From: Tepidisphaera sp. | GTDB taxonomy: Bacteria; Planctomycetota; Phycisphaerae; Phycisphaerales; UBA1924 | Length of the DNA stretch: 64,000 nt | Assembly: GCA_016124375.1 (NCBI GenBank) | Contig: WGNV01000001.1 | Span: forward strand, 372,001-436,000 | Direction: 5' to 3' | Part shown: positions 9,049-18,000 of the stretch, in pieces | Position numbering within the stretch: the stretch's first letter is position 1 | Layout of the letters: each line of letters starts with the position of its first letter | Translations under genes and position numbers: made by a program | Notes under the pieces: generated by a model | Database searches by the model: none | Seen by the model: the letters and a program-made list of their open reading frames with translations, nothing else | Told to the model about the DNA's origin: nothing

Positions 9049-9546
9049 TTACTGCTGGCCTTCCTTGACTTCGCAGCGGCCGGTGTCGAGGTCGACGGTG
9101 GTTTTGACGTACAGGGCTTCGGGCATGGGGAGGGGGCAGAGCTCGCCGCTGATCTGGAAGGTGACGCCCGACTCCATGCCTTCCAGGGCGACGGCCCGCA
9201 CGCGGAGCGTGGAGCTGGTGATGCGGGGCTCAAAGACGCGGATGGCCTGTTCGACCATTTTCTCGACGCTGGCCTGGGTGATGCCGGCCGCGGCCAGCCC
9301 GGCCATGTCGGACATCCCGTAGTTGATGACGCTCTTGGCGACGAGGGGGTAGTCGTAGACGTCGTCGCCCTGGGGGCGGCAGCCGGCGTTCAGGAGCCAT
9401 TCGAGATCGCGGAGCACGGCGGAGCGGAGCTGGCGCATCGACATCACGCGTTTGTCGCGGCTTTCGACGCGCTCCTGCGGGGCGTCGTCGGTGAGCCGGT
9501 CGAGCAGGCTGGGCTGCAATCGCTCGCGTGTGGTCAGTTCGGCCAT
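9049..9546 (-). CDS. tssE: TssE, gp25-like T6SS baseplate protein
   Basis: TssE is the phage gp25 homologue that starts sheath assembly on the baseplate. The 165-aa product begins MAELTTRERLQPSLLDRL, which matches the family. It keeps the central LRSAVLRDLEWLLN segment and the end-of-domain pattern IRVFEPRITSSTLRV. GGGGAG lies five bases before the ATG at 9546. It sits between tagJ (30-bp gap) and tssF (12-bp gap), so cotranscription is likely. The C-terminal tail CEVKEGQQ is charged and variable, as usual for the family. Confidence 0.93.
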   Translation of the reverse strand: MAELTTRERLQPSLLDRLTDDAPQERVESRDKRVMSMRQLRSAVLRDLEWLLNAGCRPQGDDVYDYPLVAKSVINYGMSDMAGLAAAGITQASVEKMVEQAIRVFEPRITSSTLRVRAVALEGMESGVTFQISGELCPLPMPEALYVKTTVDLDTGRCEVKEGQQ

Positions 9547-9576
9547 GGGTGCTCCCCTGGGAGGACGACGAAAGTG

Positions 9577-10425
9577 TTAGGACAGACCCGGCCCGTCGGG
9601 CGACAGGGGGCCGTCGCCCACGCGGATGCTGCGGCAGTCGAGGATGCCGAACTCACCCGCGTCGGTGGCGATGAGGCGCTGGCCGACGGGGCCTTCGCGG
9701 CCGCCCAGGTCGACGAACTCGGTCTTGCGGGCGAGGCGTGTGGCGCCGTCGTACTTCGCCAGTTCGCTGCCGGGGTAGCGGGCCGGGACGAGGACGACCT
9801 GGGTGCCGCCGGTGGTCCAGATGGCCTGGCCCGGGAGCCAGACGACGTCGCGCAGGTCGGTGGGGGGTTCGAGGCGGAGCAGGGCGATGCGCTGCCAGGG
9901 AACCCAGTAGTACTTGCCGCCGACGAAGAGTTCGATCATGGGGCCGAGCAGTTCGTCGGCATCGGCGATCCATTCGAAGGGGTGCTTGGTGGCGTGTTCT
10001 TCGTCGGGCCCGACGCTGATCTCGCCACCGACGGCGGGGGCGAGCTCGAAGGCCTGGGCGCGGAGGTCGCTGGCGGCGGCGTGCTTGCCCTGGGCGGAGA
10101 GCTGTGCGGCCTGGACGATCATGCCCATCCAGGGCTCGGGCTCACCCAGGATCATGGGTGCGCGTTTGCCGGCGAAGACGTCGGCGCGAAACTTTTCGCT
10201 GAGGATGGCCTGCTGGCACATCTGGGCCATGAGGGTGTTGGCCTGATCCATCTCGGAGGCGACGCCGAGCTGGATGGTGGCGCGGTCCCACTCGCCGAGG
10301 ACGGCGAGGACCTGGAAGAGCAGGACGCGGAGCTTGGCGTCGGCGGGGTTGGCACGGACCTGGCCCTCGACGAGTTTGAGGCATTCGTCGGGTTTGCCTT
10401 CGCGGAGCAGGTCTTGCGGCGTCAT
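9577..10425 (-). CDS. tagJ: TagJ/ImpE accessory protein of the T6SS
   Basis: ImpE/TagJ proteins bind the sheath component TssB and are linked to ClpV-dependent recycling in some T6SSs. The product (282 aa from the ATG at 10425) has an N-terminal helical TPR-like region (LLREGKPDECLKLVEGQV, LRVLLFQVLAVLGEWDRA). A C-terminal domain follows with the family pattern LGPMIELFVGGKYYWVPW and LRDVVWLPGQAIWTTGG. A TTG at 10431 is nearer the AGGAGG motif and is an alternative start two codons upstream. The gene lies between hcp and tssE. The hcp terminator is just upstream, so tagJ onwards may rely on read-through or its own promoter. Confidence 0.9.
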   Translation of the reverse strand: MTPQDLLREGKPDECLKLVEGQVRANPADAKLRVLLFQVLAVLGEWDRATIQLGVASEMDQANTLMAQMCQQAILSEKFRADVFAGKRAPMILGEPEPWMGMIVQAAQLSAQGKHAAASDLRAQAFELAPAVGGEISVGPDEEHATKHPFEWIADADELLGPMIELFVGGKYYWVPWQRIALLRLEPPTDLRDVVWLPGQAIWTTGGTQVVLVPARYPGSELAKYDGATRLARKTEFVDLGGREGPVGQRLIATDAGEFGILDCRSIRVGDGPLSPDGPGLS

Positions 10426-10524
10426 GGTCAACTCGACCTCCTGGAGAAGCGGGCGGGCTGGAAGCCGCGGGATCGGAATCGCGGGCTGCCCGGGTCTTTC
10501 TCGGGCGGGGAGGCGCGCGATCTA

Positions 10525-10564
10525 GAAACTCAAAGCCCCCACGGGGGATTGTCCTCGTGGGGGC
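10525..10564 (-). terminator. Strong intrinsic terminator downstream of hcp
   Basis: A perfect 9-bp stem, GCCCCCACG (10535-10543) with CGTGGGGGC (10556-10564), can extend inward through G-U pairs. On the minus strand it is followed by TTTGAGTTT. It lies 44 bp after the hcp stop and before tagJ. A terminator immediately after hcp would give a short, abundant hcp message and lower expression of the baseplate genes. The hairpin is seen directly; partial read-through is inferred. Confidence 0.75.
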
Positions 10565-10607
10565 GTGGTCCGGAGCGCCGGGCTTTCGACCGGCGATATC
10601 GGGAGGA

Positions 10608-11135
10608 TCAGCCCTTGGGGTTGGCGGCCAGGCCGTGGCCGTCCCACTTGATGGCCTTCTTCTGATCCCAGCCGGTGGCGATGTTGCTGGCGATCTGGCC
10701 CTTGGAATCCTGCTGGCCGTACCACACGGCGAGCATTTCGGCGGTGAGGGAGACGGTCTCGGTGGGGATTTCGTCCGGACCGCCGGCGCCCTGGGAGGTG
10801 ACGGAGGTGATGAGGACGTTCTTCATCTTGATCTGCATGAAGACCTGGGGGGTTTCGCCGGCCTTGCGGGCGACGAACCAGGCTTCCTCGTGGACCTTGC
10901 CGTTGGCGCAGGTGAGGAACATTTCGGGGGAGCCGATGTGGACCTTCTGGGTGAAGGTGAAGTCCTGGAAGTTGGCCTTGCCGGCGGTGAGACCACCCTG
11001 GCTGCTGGCGCTGCCGGACTGCGTCACTCCGTAGGTGAACGACAGCACGTCGATCCAGTTCTTGGAGCCGGCGAAAGTGCCGTCCTGAGATTCACCTTTG
11101 ATCGTGCCGATTTTCAGAAATCCATCAAATGCCAT
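10608..11135 (-). CDS. hcp: Hcp, T6SS tail-tube protein
   Basis: Hcp hexamers stack to form the inner tube that is fired into target cells. The 175-aa product begins MAFDGFLKIGTIKGES and keeps the family features: a DVLSFTYGV segment, HIGSPEMFLTCANGK, FMQIKMKNVLITSV and a C-terminal ETVSLTAEMLAVWYG strand. The ATG at 11135 has a near-ideal AAAGGAGGT six bases upstream, the best ribosome-binding site in the locus and consistent with high expression. An in-frame TTG at 11141 is unlikely because it lies against that motif. A strong terminator follows. A 200-bp gap to tssC upstream leaves room for a separate promoter, although I see no clear -35/-10 pair. Confidence 0.96.
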   Translation of the reverse strand: MAFDGFLKIGTIKGESQDGTFAGSKNWIDVLSFTYGVTQSGSASSQGGLTAGKANFQDFTFTQKVHIGSPEMFLTCANGKVHEEAWFVARKAGETPQVFMQIKMKNVLITSVTSQGAGGPDEIPTETVSLTAEMLAVWYGQQDSKGQIASNIATGWDQKKAIKWDGHGLAANPKG

Positions 11136-11335
11136 GACCAACCTCCTTTAGAACCCTCGAGGGCCTTCGATCTGCGAGGCGTAGCCGCCCGCCTTGAGCC
11201 CTTGGCACCGGACACACGCCGGTCGCCCGTGTTTACTGAACTCTGCGGGCCTCGTGCCCTGGCCGCGCCTTTGGGTGCGGGGCGCTCCGCCTGACAACAA
11301 CAGCGACGGAAAAGACGATCGCTCACGCCTGGGGA

Positions 11336-12823
11336 TCAGCCGCCCTTCTGGGAGGGGAGCTTGGAGACCAGACGCAGCGAGACGGTGAGACCTTCGAGCT
11401 GGTAGTGGGGCTTCAGGAAGAACTTGGAGGAGTAGTAGCCGGGGTTGCCGGGGACTTCCTCGACGACGACTTCGGCGCCGGAGAGGGGGTGGGTGGCCTT
11501 GTAGGTTTCGGAGGAGTTGACGGGGTCGAAGTCGACGTAGTTGCTGATCCACTTGTTGAGCCAGTTGGACATCTGGTCGGCGCTGGAGAAGCTGCCGATC
11601 CTGTCGCGGACCATGCACTTCAGGTAGTGGGCGAAGCGGCAGGTGGCGAAGAGGTAGGGGAGGCGTGCGCCGAGGTTGGCGTTGGCGGTGGCGTCGGGAT
11701 CGTCGTACTCGGCGGGCTGGTGGAGGCTCTGGGCGCCCACGAACGCGGCGTAGTCGGTGTTCTTCCAGTGAGACAGCGGCATCATGCCGTTCTTGGCCAG
11801 TTCGGCCTCGCGGCGGTCGGTGATGGCGATCTCGGTGGGGCACTTGATGTCCTTGCCCCCGTCGTCGGTGGGGAAGGTGTGGACCGGCAGGCCCTCGACG
11901 ATGCCGCCGGACTCAACGCCACGGATGCGGCTGCACCAGCCGTAGAGCTTGAAGGCGCGGGTGATGTTGACGCCCATGCCGTAGGCCGCGTTCATCCAGG
12001 TGAACTTATCGTGCTTGGCGCCCTCGGTGTCTTCCTCGTAGGCGAACTCTTCGACGGGGTTGCTCTTGGCGCCGTAGGGCGTGCGGGCGAGCACGCGGGG
12101 CATGGTGAGGCCGATGTAGCGGCTGTCGTCGCTGGCTCGCAGGCTGCGCCAGGGCGCGTAGTCCGGACCCTGGAAGATCTTGGTGAGGTCGCGGGGGTTG
12201 GACAGTTCCTGCCAGCTGTCCATGTTCATGAGCGTGGGGGCGGCGGCGGAGATGAAGGGGGCGTGAGCGGCGGCGGCGATCTGGGCGATGCCGGCGAGCA
12301 TCTCGACGTCGGGGGGCGTGTGGTCGAAGTAGTAGTCGCCGATGAGCGAGCCGTAGGGCTGGCCGCCGGGCATGCCGAACTCTTCTTCGTAGAGCTTCTT
12401 GAAGAGGGGGCTCTGGTCCCAGGCGGTGCCCTTGAACTTGGCGATGGTCTTGGACAGATCCTTCTTGCTGATGTTCATGACGCGGATCTTGAGCGTCTCG
12501 TCGGTCTCGGTGTTGTTGACGAGGTGGGCCAGCCCGCGCCAGGACGATTCCAGTTTCTGGAAGTCGGGGTGGTGGAGGATGGCGGTGACCTGCTGGCTGA
12601 TCTTCTGATCGATGGCGGCGATGATGGCCTCGATGGACTTCACCGCGTCATCGGAGATGAGCTGGGTGCCTTCCAGGGCCTGAGCCGCGAGCGTCTTGAC
12701 GGCGCTCTCGATGGCTTCCTTGGCGTTGGAGGTCTTGGGCTTGAACTCTTTCTGGAGCAGGGCTTCCAGGTCGTTGCCTTCCAACTGGATGCCCGAGAGG
12801 CCTTGAGACTGTGCTTGTGACAT
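11336..12823 (-). CDS. tssC: TssC/VipB, large sheath subunit of the T6SS
   Basis: TssC forms the contractile sheath with TssB around the Hcp tube. The 495-aa length is typical. Conserved segments include ILHHPDFQKLESSWRGL, LFKKLYEEEFGMPGG, YGSLIGDYYFDH, FISAAAPTLMNMDSW, ARTPYGAKSNPVEEFAYEE and YLFATCRFAHYLKCMVRD. The ATG at 12823 has AGGGAG seven bases upstream. It follows tssB with an 86-bp gap in the usual B-C order, and hcp comes next. Nothing in length or sequence is aberrant, so the sheath should be functional. Confidence 0.97.
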   Translation of the reverse strand: MSQAQSQGLSGIQLEGNDLEALLQKEFKPKTSNAKEAIESAVKTLAAQALEGTQLISDDAVKSIEAIIAAIDQKISQQVTAILHHPDFQKLESSWRGLAHLVNNTETDETLKIRVMNISKKDLSKTIAKFKGTAWDQSPLFKKLYEEEFGMPGGQPYGSLIGDYYFDHTPPDVEMLAGIAQIAAAAHAPFISAAAPTLMNMDSWQELSNPRDLTKIFQGPDYAPWRSLRASDDSRYIGLTMPRVLARTPYGAKSNPVEEFAYEEDTEGAKHDKFTWMNAAYGMGVNITRAFKLYGWCSRIRGVESGGIVEGLPVHTFPTDDGGKDIKCPTEIAITDRREAELAKNGMMPLSHWKNTDYAAFVGAQSLHQPAEYDDPDATANANLGARLPYLFATCRFAHYLKCMVRDRIGSFSSADQMSNWLNKWISNYVDFDPVNSSETYKATHPLSGAEVVVEEVPGNPGYYSSKFFLKPHYQLEGLTVSLRLVSKLPSQKGG

Positions 12824-12909
12824 CTTCGTTCTCCCTGCCGCCCGGGGTCGCGAGTGGGACCTTGGCGGCTTGCGTATTTGGTTCTACCGAATGGTGGCGG
12901 CCCCGGGGC

Positions 12910-13410
12910 TTATTCCTTGGGCTTGGGGGCGGAGGCCAGGCTCTTGAGCAGTTCCGGATCGCCGATGACCTTGGACACGAGTTGCTCGGCGCCGCTCTTG
13001 CCGTCCATGTAGGTGAGGAGGTTGGAGAGCTGGGTGCGAGCCTCGAGGAGCTTGGCGAGGGGCTCGACCTTTTTGGCGATCGCCGCGGGCGAGAAGTCGG
13101 ACATGCTTTCGAAGGTGATGTCGACGCTCATGTTGCCTTCGCCGGTCAGGGTGTTGGGCACCTGGAAGGCGACGCGGGGCTTCATGCTCTTCATGCGATC
13201 GTCGAAGTTGTCGACGTCGATCTCGAGGAACTTGCGGTCGGCGACCGGGGGCAGGGCCTCGGCGGGCTTGCCGGAGAGGTCGGCCATCACGCCCATGACG
13301 AAGGGGAGATTGACCTTCTTCTCGGCGCCGTAGAGCTCTACGTCGTACTCGATCTGCACGCGCGGGGCCCGGTTCCTAGCGATGAACTTTTGACTGCTTG
13401 CCTTGGCCAT
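12910..13410 (-). CDS. tssB: TssB/VipA, small sheath subunit of the T6SS
   Basis: TssB pairs with TssC to build the contractile sheath. I start it at the ATG at 13410 (MAKASSQKFIARNRAP, 166 aa), which has AGAGGAG seven bases upstream and gives the family-typical N-terminus; an upstream in-frame codon at 13482 gives an unsupported leader. Conserved segments are RVQIEYDVELYGAEKKVNLP, FVMGVMADLSG, DRKFLEIDVDNFDDRM and the LLEARTQLSNLLTYMDG helix. It is preceded by a 382-bp non-coding stretch, the longest gap among the T6SS genes and the likeliest site for a promoter of tssBC-hcp. Confidence 0.96.
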   Translation of the reverse strand: MAKASSQKFIARNRAPRVQIEYDVELYGAEKKVNLPFVMGVMADLSGKPAEALPPVADRKFLEIDVDNFDDRMKSMKPRVAFQVPNTLTGEGNMSVDITFESMSDFSPAAIAKKVEPLAKLLEARTQLSNLLTYMDGKSGAEQLVSKVIGDPELLKSLASAPKPKE

Positions 13411-13792
13411 GACCTTTGCTCCTCTGCCGCCATTCGCGCAGTACGCCGGGCGGCTTGCGTACACACCACGATCCGAAAGCATCCGGGCGGCGCTTTCACG
13501 CCGCGCTACGCACAGAAAGATGACGCACTCGACACCGACACTGGATCTTCACACCCACCCGAACAATCCCGCCCCTGCATCATCCGTCGCCAGGGGATGC
13601 ATCCCTGCATTTTGCACCCCGAATCTGCGGCCGCGGGCGGCGCGTGGGGTGAAAACCCTTCCCTCTTTGACAACCTTGTTCAGCGACACCCCCCGACCCT
13701 GACTCACACACGTGTTCCGCGAAAACCCTCTTTCAGCATACCACAACCCGCCCCAATGCCAAATTTACGCCGAAAACCCGTACCCTTCCGGA
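13411..13792. other. Non-coding gap upstream of tssB, candidate promoter region
   Basis: This 382-bp stretch separates tssA from tssB on the same strand. I find no credible gene: a 65-codon minus frame has no family features or ribosome-binding site. It is locally less GC-rich, with A/T runs near 13750-13790. It contains a perfect 12-bp palindrome, GGGATGCATCCC (13594-13605), that could be an operator. I could not assign -35/-10 elements on the minus strand with confidence. Confidence 0.5.
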
Positions 13793-14899
13793 CTACGAAC
13801 TGCTCTGCTCGGGCGGCGTCGACACGTTGACCAGCATCTGCACGACGTCGGGCGTGAGCACCTTGGAGATATCCAGGAACCCCAGTCCGACCATGCGCTG
13901 GGCGCACTTCAGTATGAGCGGGACGGGGCTGCTGGGTTCGCGCGATTCGTAGTACGTAATGACCCGCTCAATTGCCTTGAGCGCATCTTGTGGGCTGGCG
14001 ACGTTGCCGGAGATGCGCGGGCCGCCACCACCCCCACCACCATCGCCCGCGGCGTCGCCGCCGGCTTCATCGCCGCCTGACTCCCCAACGGCGCCCGAAC
14101 CATCACCGGAGGTTTCACCGGCGAGGCGGCGGGTGATCTGGGTGATGGCGTCCTTGAGGACGGTGGCGAGGGGGGTGATGTTGGGGCCGATGCCGTCGCC
14201 GCACCTTTCGGTGAAGACGTTGGAGATGGCTTCGAGGGAAGCCGCGGCTTCGGTGGCGGCGGCGGCGAGCTCGGTGAGGCGTTCCTTGTCGGTTTCGGCG
14301 AAGGCGCCGTCGATGACGGCGAGGGTCGGGGGAGGACGGTCGTCCTTTTCCTGGCCGGCGGGCTTTTTGTCTTCGAGGGCACCGGAGGCGATGGCGATGT
14401 CTTTGAGCGAGAAGCGGCCGAGCTGGCGGGATTCGCAGACCGGGGCCTCGTAGACCCGGTCGACGAGTTTCATCTTGTCGCCGTAGGTCGCCATGGGGGT
14501 GGAGAGGGAGGCGATGGCGTTGATGCGTTCGGTGGGGTCGTTGTTGTCTTCGACATCGAGGACGGGCCAGACCTGGTCCCAGTACTGGGTGAGCCAGGTC
14601 TCCATGACCTTGAGGCCGTCGCGCAGGCCGGTGTAGCCCTCGAGGCGGACGGCGGCGAGGGTGAGGATGATGCCCAGGCGGAGGTGGCGGCCCTTGGCGA
14701 GGAGTTCGACGGCCTTGTCGCGGACTTCGCGCCAGTCGGGCTCCTCGGCGGGCTTGATGCTGTCGCCGACCTGGGACTCTTCGGTGCCTTCGGCGAGGCG
14801 TTCGAGTTCGAGGTAGGCGCGGTCCCAACGCAGGTTCTCGCCGCAGGGATTTTCTCCCTCCAGCGCCTTGGTCAGGCTCTCCACGTTGATCACGCCCAC
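13793..14899 (-). CDS. tssA: TssA, ImpA-domain T6SS assembly protein
   Basis: TssA proteins prime baseplate assembly and coordinate tube/sheath growth. The N-terminal half carries the ImpA domain: GENPCGENLRWDRAYLELE, EPDWREVRDKAVELL, KGRHLRLGIILTLAAVRL and LTQYWDQVWPVLD. A Gly/Asp-rich linker (about residues 268-294, seven consecutive glycines) leads to a short C-terminal domain (ALKAIERVITYYESREPSSP, LILKCAQRMVGLGFLDI) of the kind found in shorter TssA variants. The start is probably the GTG at 14899 or the one two codons later; no strong Shine-Dalgarno decides. It is the first T6SS gene after the embedded two-partner secretion genes. Confidence 0.9.
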   Translation of the reverse strand: MGVINVESLTKALEGENPCGENLRWDRAYLELERLAEGTEESQVGDSIKPAEEPDWREVRDKAVELLAKGRHLRLGIILTLAAVRLEGYTGLRDGLKVMETWLTQYWDQVWPVLDVEDNNDPTERINAIASLSTPMATYGDKMKLVDRVYEAPVCESRQLGRFSLKDIAIASGALEDKKPAGQEKDDRPPPTLAVIDGAFAETDKERLTELAAAATEAAASLEAISNVFTERCGDGIGPNITPLATVLKDAITQITRRLAGETSGDGSGAVGESGGDEAGGDAAGDGGGGGGGPRISGNVASPQDALKAIERVITYYESREPSSPVPLILKCAQRMVGLGFLDISKVLTPDVVQMLVNVSTPPEQSSS

Positions 14900-14918
14900 G
14901 CACCACCGCCGTTCACGA

Positions 14919-14939
14919 TGGGCGGAGACACTCCGCCCA
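14919..14939 (-). other. Perfect 9-bp hairpin between tpsA and tssA
   Basis: TGGGCGGAG and CTCCGCCCA form a perfect stem with a 3-nt loop. It lies about 70 bp after the tpsA stop and 20 bp before the tssA start on the transcribed strand. No T-run follows, so it is a weak terminator at best. It may instead protect the tssA message end or attenuate read-through. Confidence 0.5.
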
Positions 14940-15010
14940 AAGACCCCCTGCCCCGGCGGGCTTGTCCGGGCACGCGCCCGGGGCCCGACGACCCCACGAA
15001 CCGGACAATC

Positions 15011-18000
15011 CTACTTGAGCGACACGACCTTGCCAAGCACGGCGTACTCCATGTCCTCGATCTTGCTGATCTCGGGCGGCTGGATGCGGCCGAGCACGTT
15101 GAGCGTGGGCGTGCGCACTTCGTACGACGACAGGCCCAGCGTATCCAGCTTCTCGACCACGACCCGCGCCTTGTTGAGGAACTCCAGCGAGTCCTTGTCC
15201 ACCTGCTCGGCCTTGGAGCCCAGCCCTTCCAGCCACTGGCGGAAGCCCAGCCCGTCTGGGTTGTCGGTGGTCTCGGCGTACTTGCTCCAGGAGGTGCCCA
15301 GGTCGTACTTGATGGTGTCTTCGCGGCTGACCAGGACGGGCTTGCCGCTGTCGTCGAGCACCGGCTGACCGGTCTGCGGATCGATCTGCGGGGTCTTGAT
15401 CAGGTCGAGGTAGGCGTCCACGACTTCCTGCACAGGCGGGCCCGCCAGGCGGTTGACGGTGATGATGCTGCCCGTGTCGCTGACGCGGCGGCTGAGGTCG
15501 ATATCGCGGTAGACGGCGCGGCCGACCAGGAACTCGACCGATTCCTCGAAGCTCAGCTCGCGGGTGTTCAGGCCCAGGTCCTGCAACTGTTCACGCAGGG
15601 CCTTGCCGACGGTGACGGGCGTGGCGACCTGCTTGGTCTCGGTGTCGCGGGGGATGGCCCCGGCGATGGAGCTGGCCAGGCCGGCGTTACTGGAGCCTTG
15701 GGCGGGCAGATCGAAGCCCAGCAGGAAGGAGCCGTTGCCCGAGCGCGGATCGGTGAACTGGCCGGTGCCCAGGCCGGCGGGGCCGATGTCCGCGGAGTCG
15801 GCCAGCTTGAAGAACCGGAAGGGGGTGATGGATTCGGAGCCCAGGACGCCGACGGCGGGACGGCCCGCGTCGGTGGCGAAGTTGACGAAGTCGGTGCTGG
15901 TCTTGCCCGTGTTGCCGATGTCGACCACCCGGACGACGGGGCCGGCCATGCCGTTGTTGCGCAGGAAGCTGATGGCGTTCTTGGCGACGAAGTCGAGGCC
16001 CAGGTCGCTGGGCGGGGTGCCGGTGGAGCCACCGGCGAGGTATTGACGGGAGATGAGGGGCGAGTTGCCGCGGTAGAGGAGATCGATGTTGTCGGACCGG
16101 ACGACGATGCTGACGAGCGAGGTGATATCGCCCAGGCGGACGCGGCCGGTGGAGTTGATGGTGATGGTGCCGAAGGAGGTGATCTTTTCGCCACGGCCCA
16201 TGCTGAAGCCGCCCGAGCCGACGTTGACCGAGAAGCTGTCGGTGTTGGCGAAGCTGCTGAGGGTGACGCGCCCGGAGTCGTCGAATCCGTCGCTGAAGAC
16301 GGCGGAGGCGGAAGGCTGGGCCTGGTTGGCGGCGCGGTCGGAGCCGAGGTTGAAGGCGCCCAGGGCGGCGGTCGAGCCGATGCTGCGGCCGAAGCCGAAG
16401 GGGATGAAATCGGCGGAAGCGGTGCGCTGGGAGAGGAGGGTCAAGGTGCGGTTGTTGGCGGAGCTGTCGGCGTCGATGGTGCCGCGGAAGAGCAGGGCGC
16501 CCATGCCGCCCTGAATGGTGACGTTGTTGGTGAGGACGTTGGTGCCGCGGAAATCAGCGCCGTTGGAGAAGGTCATGTTGGCGCCGATGCGGGTGGTGCC
16601 GGTGTCGTCGAAGGTGCGGCTGGTGGAGTTGCCGCCGACGACGAGGCGGGCGATGTTGACGGTGCTGTTGAAGGCGGTGATGCCGTTGGCGCTGGAGTAG
16701 TCGGTGTTGAGGGTTTGGCCGGCGCCGGTGATGGCGCCATTGAAGGTGTAGCCGCTGGCGAAGAGGCTGGTGGAGTTGCCCGCGGTGCTGGCGAGGGTGA
16801 CCGAGCCGTAGGTCTGGGCGCCGGTGGTGATGACGGAGCCACCGGCGAGGCGGGCGGAGCCCTGGGAGACAGTGAGGAGGCTGAGGGCCTGGGTGCCGCC
16901 GACGAGATCGGTGAAGATGGCCTCGCTGCCCGAGCCACTGGCGGAGACGTTGAGGCCGGAGGGGTTGGTGCTGCTGGCGGCATCGACGCGGCCGAACTGG
17001 ACGGAGCCGTTGTTGGTGCTGATGGAGCTGGTGCCGATCTTGGAGAGGAGGAGGGCCCCGCTGAAGACGACCTGGCCGGCGCCGGTGGTCTGGATGTCGC
17101 CGCTGAGCGTGGTGACGGAGGAGGCGCCGCCGCCGTAGGACTGGGATCCGACGGTGCGGACGTTGGCGGCGGTGATGTTGGCGCCGCTGGCGACGAGCGA
17201 AGAGAGGGCGGCCTGGCCGGTGTTGGTGCCCAGGCCGATGTCGCCGCCGAAGATGACGTCGCCGTTGGCACCGGCGGTGGCGGTGAGGGCGTGGTTGCCG
17301 GAGAGCGAGTTGATGGTGCCGCCGACGTTGACGTCCTCGCTGCCGGTGGTGCCGTCGGTCTGGAGGGTGGTGTCGCCGTTGAGATCGAGGGTGCCGGTGA
17401 GGGCCACGCTGCCGCCGCTGCTGCGGAGGGTGCTGTTGGCGCCGGTGGTGGTGTTGCCGAAGATGAGCACGCTGCCGCCGGTGGCGAAGAGCGAAGCGTT
17501 GTCACCCAGGGTGGTGGCGCCGGTGACGCTGATGTCGCCCGCGTCGGTGGTGCTGGAGCCGAGGAAGAGGGAGGTGCCGGTGAAGGCCTGGGCGCCGGTG
17601 GTGCGGATGTCGGAGGCGGAGATGTTGGCGGCGGTGACGCTGAGGGAGGCGAGCTTGCTGGTGCCGCCGACGGTGCCGCCGAACCCGACGCTGCCGGAGG
17701 CGGTGATGGTGAGGTTGCGAGGGGTGCCGTCGGAATCGAGTGTTCCGGCGAAGGAGGCGCTATTGCCGGCGCTGAAGAGGATCATGTTGCCGCCCAGGAT
17801 GATGTTGTCGCCGTAGACCTGGGCCTGGGTGGTGGTGACGTTGCCGGTGAGGGTGGTGGAGCCACCAACGACGGTGGTGAGGGTGGAGAGGGCGCGGGTG
17901 CCGCCGACGGCGCCGGTGACGGTGGTCGCGCCGGTGGTGCTGATGGTCAGGGCGCGGGCGGCGTTGGCGTCGGAGTCGATGGCGTGCAGGCCGACGGCGC

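Noticed and set aside
7093-10665. A 1190-codon plus-strand open frame
   Set aside because: It lies fully antisense to tssF, tssE and tagJ, has Gly/Ala/Val/Asp/Glu-biased composition typical of GC-rich antisense frames, and shows no family motif or ribosome-binding site.
13679-13684. TTGACA as a -35 box
   Set aside because: It is on the plus strand, where no gene follows, and no -10 sits at proper spacing.
13549-13746. A 65-codon minus-strand frame upstream of tssB
   Set aside because: No ribosome-binding site, no recognisable features and mixed composition; more likely regulatory DNA.
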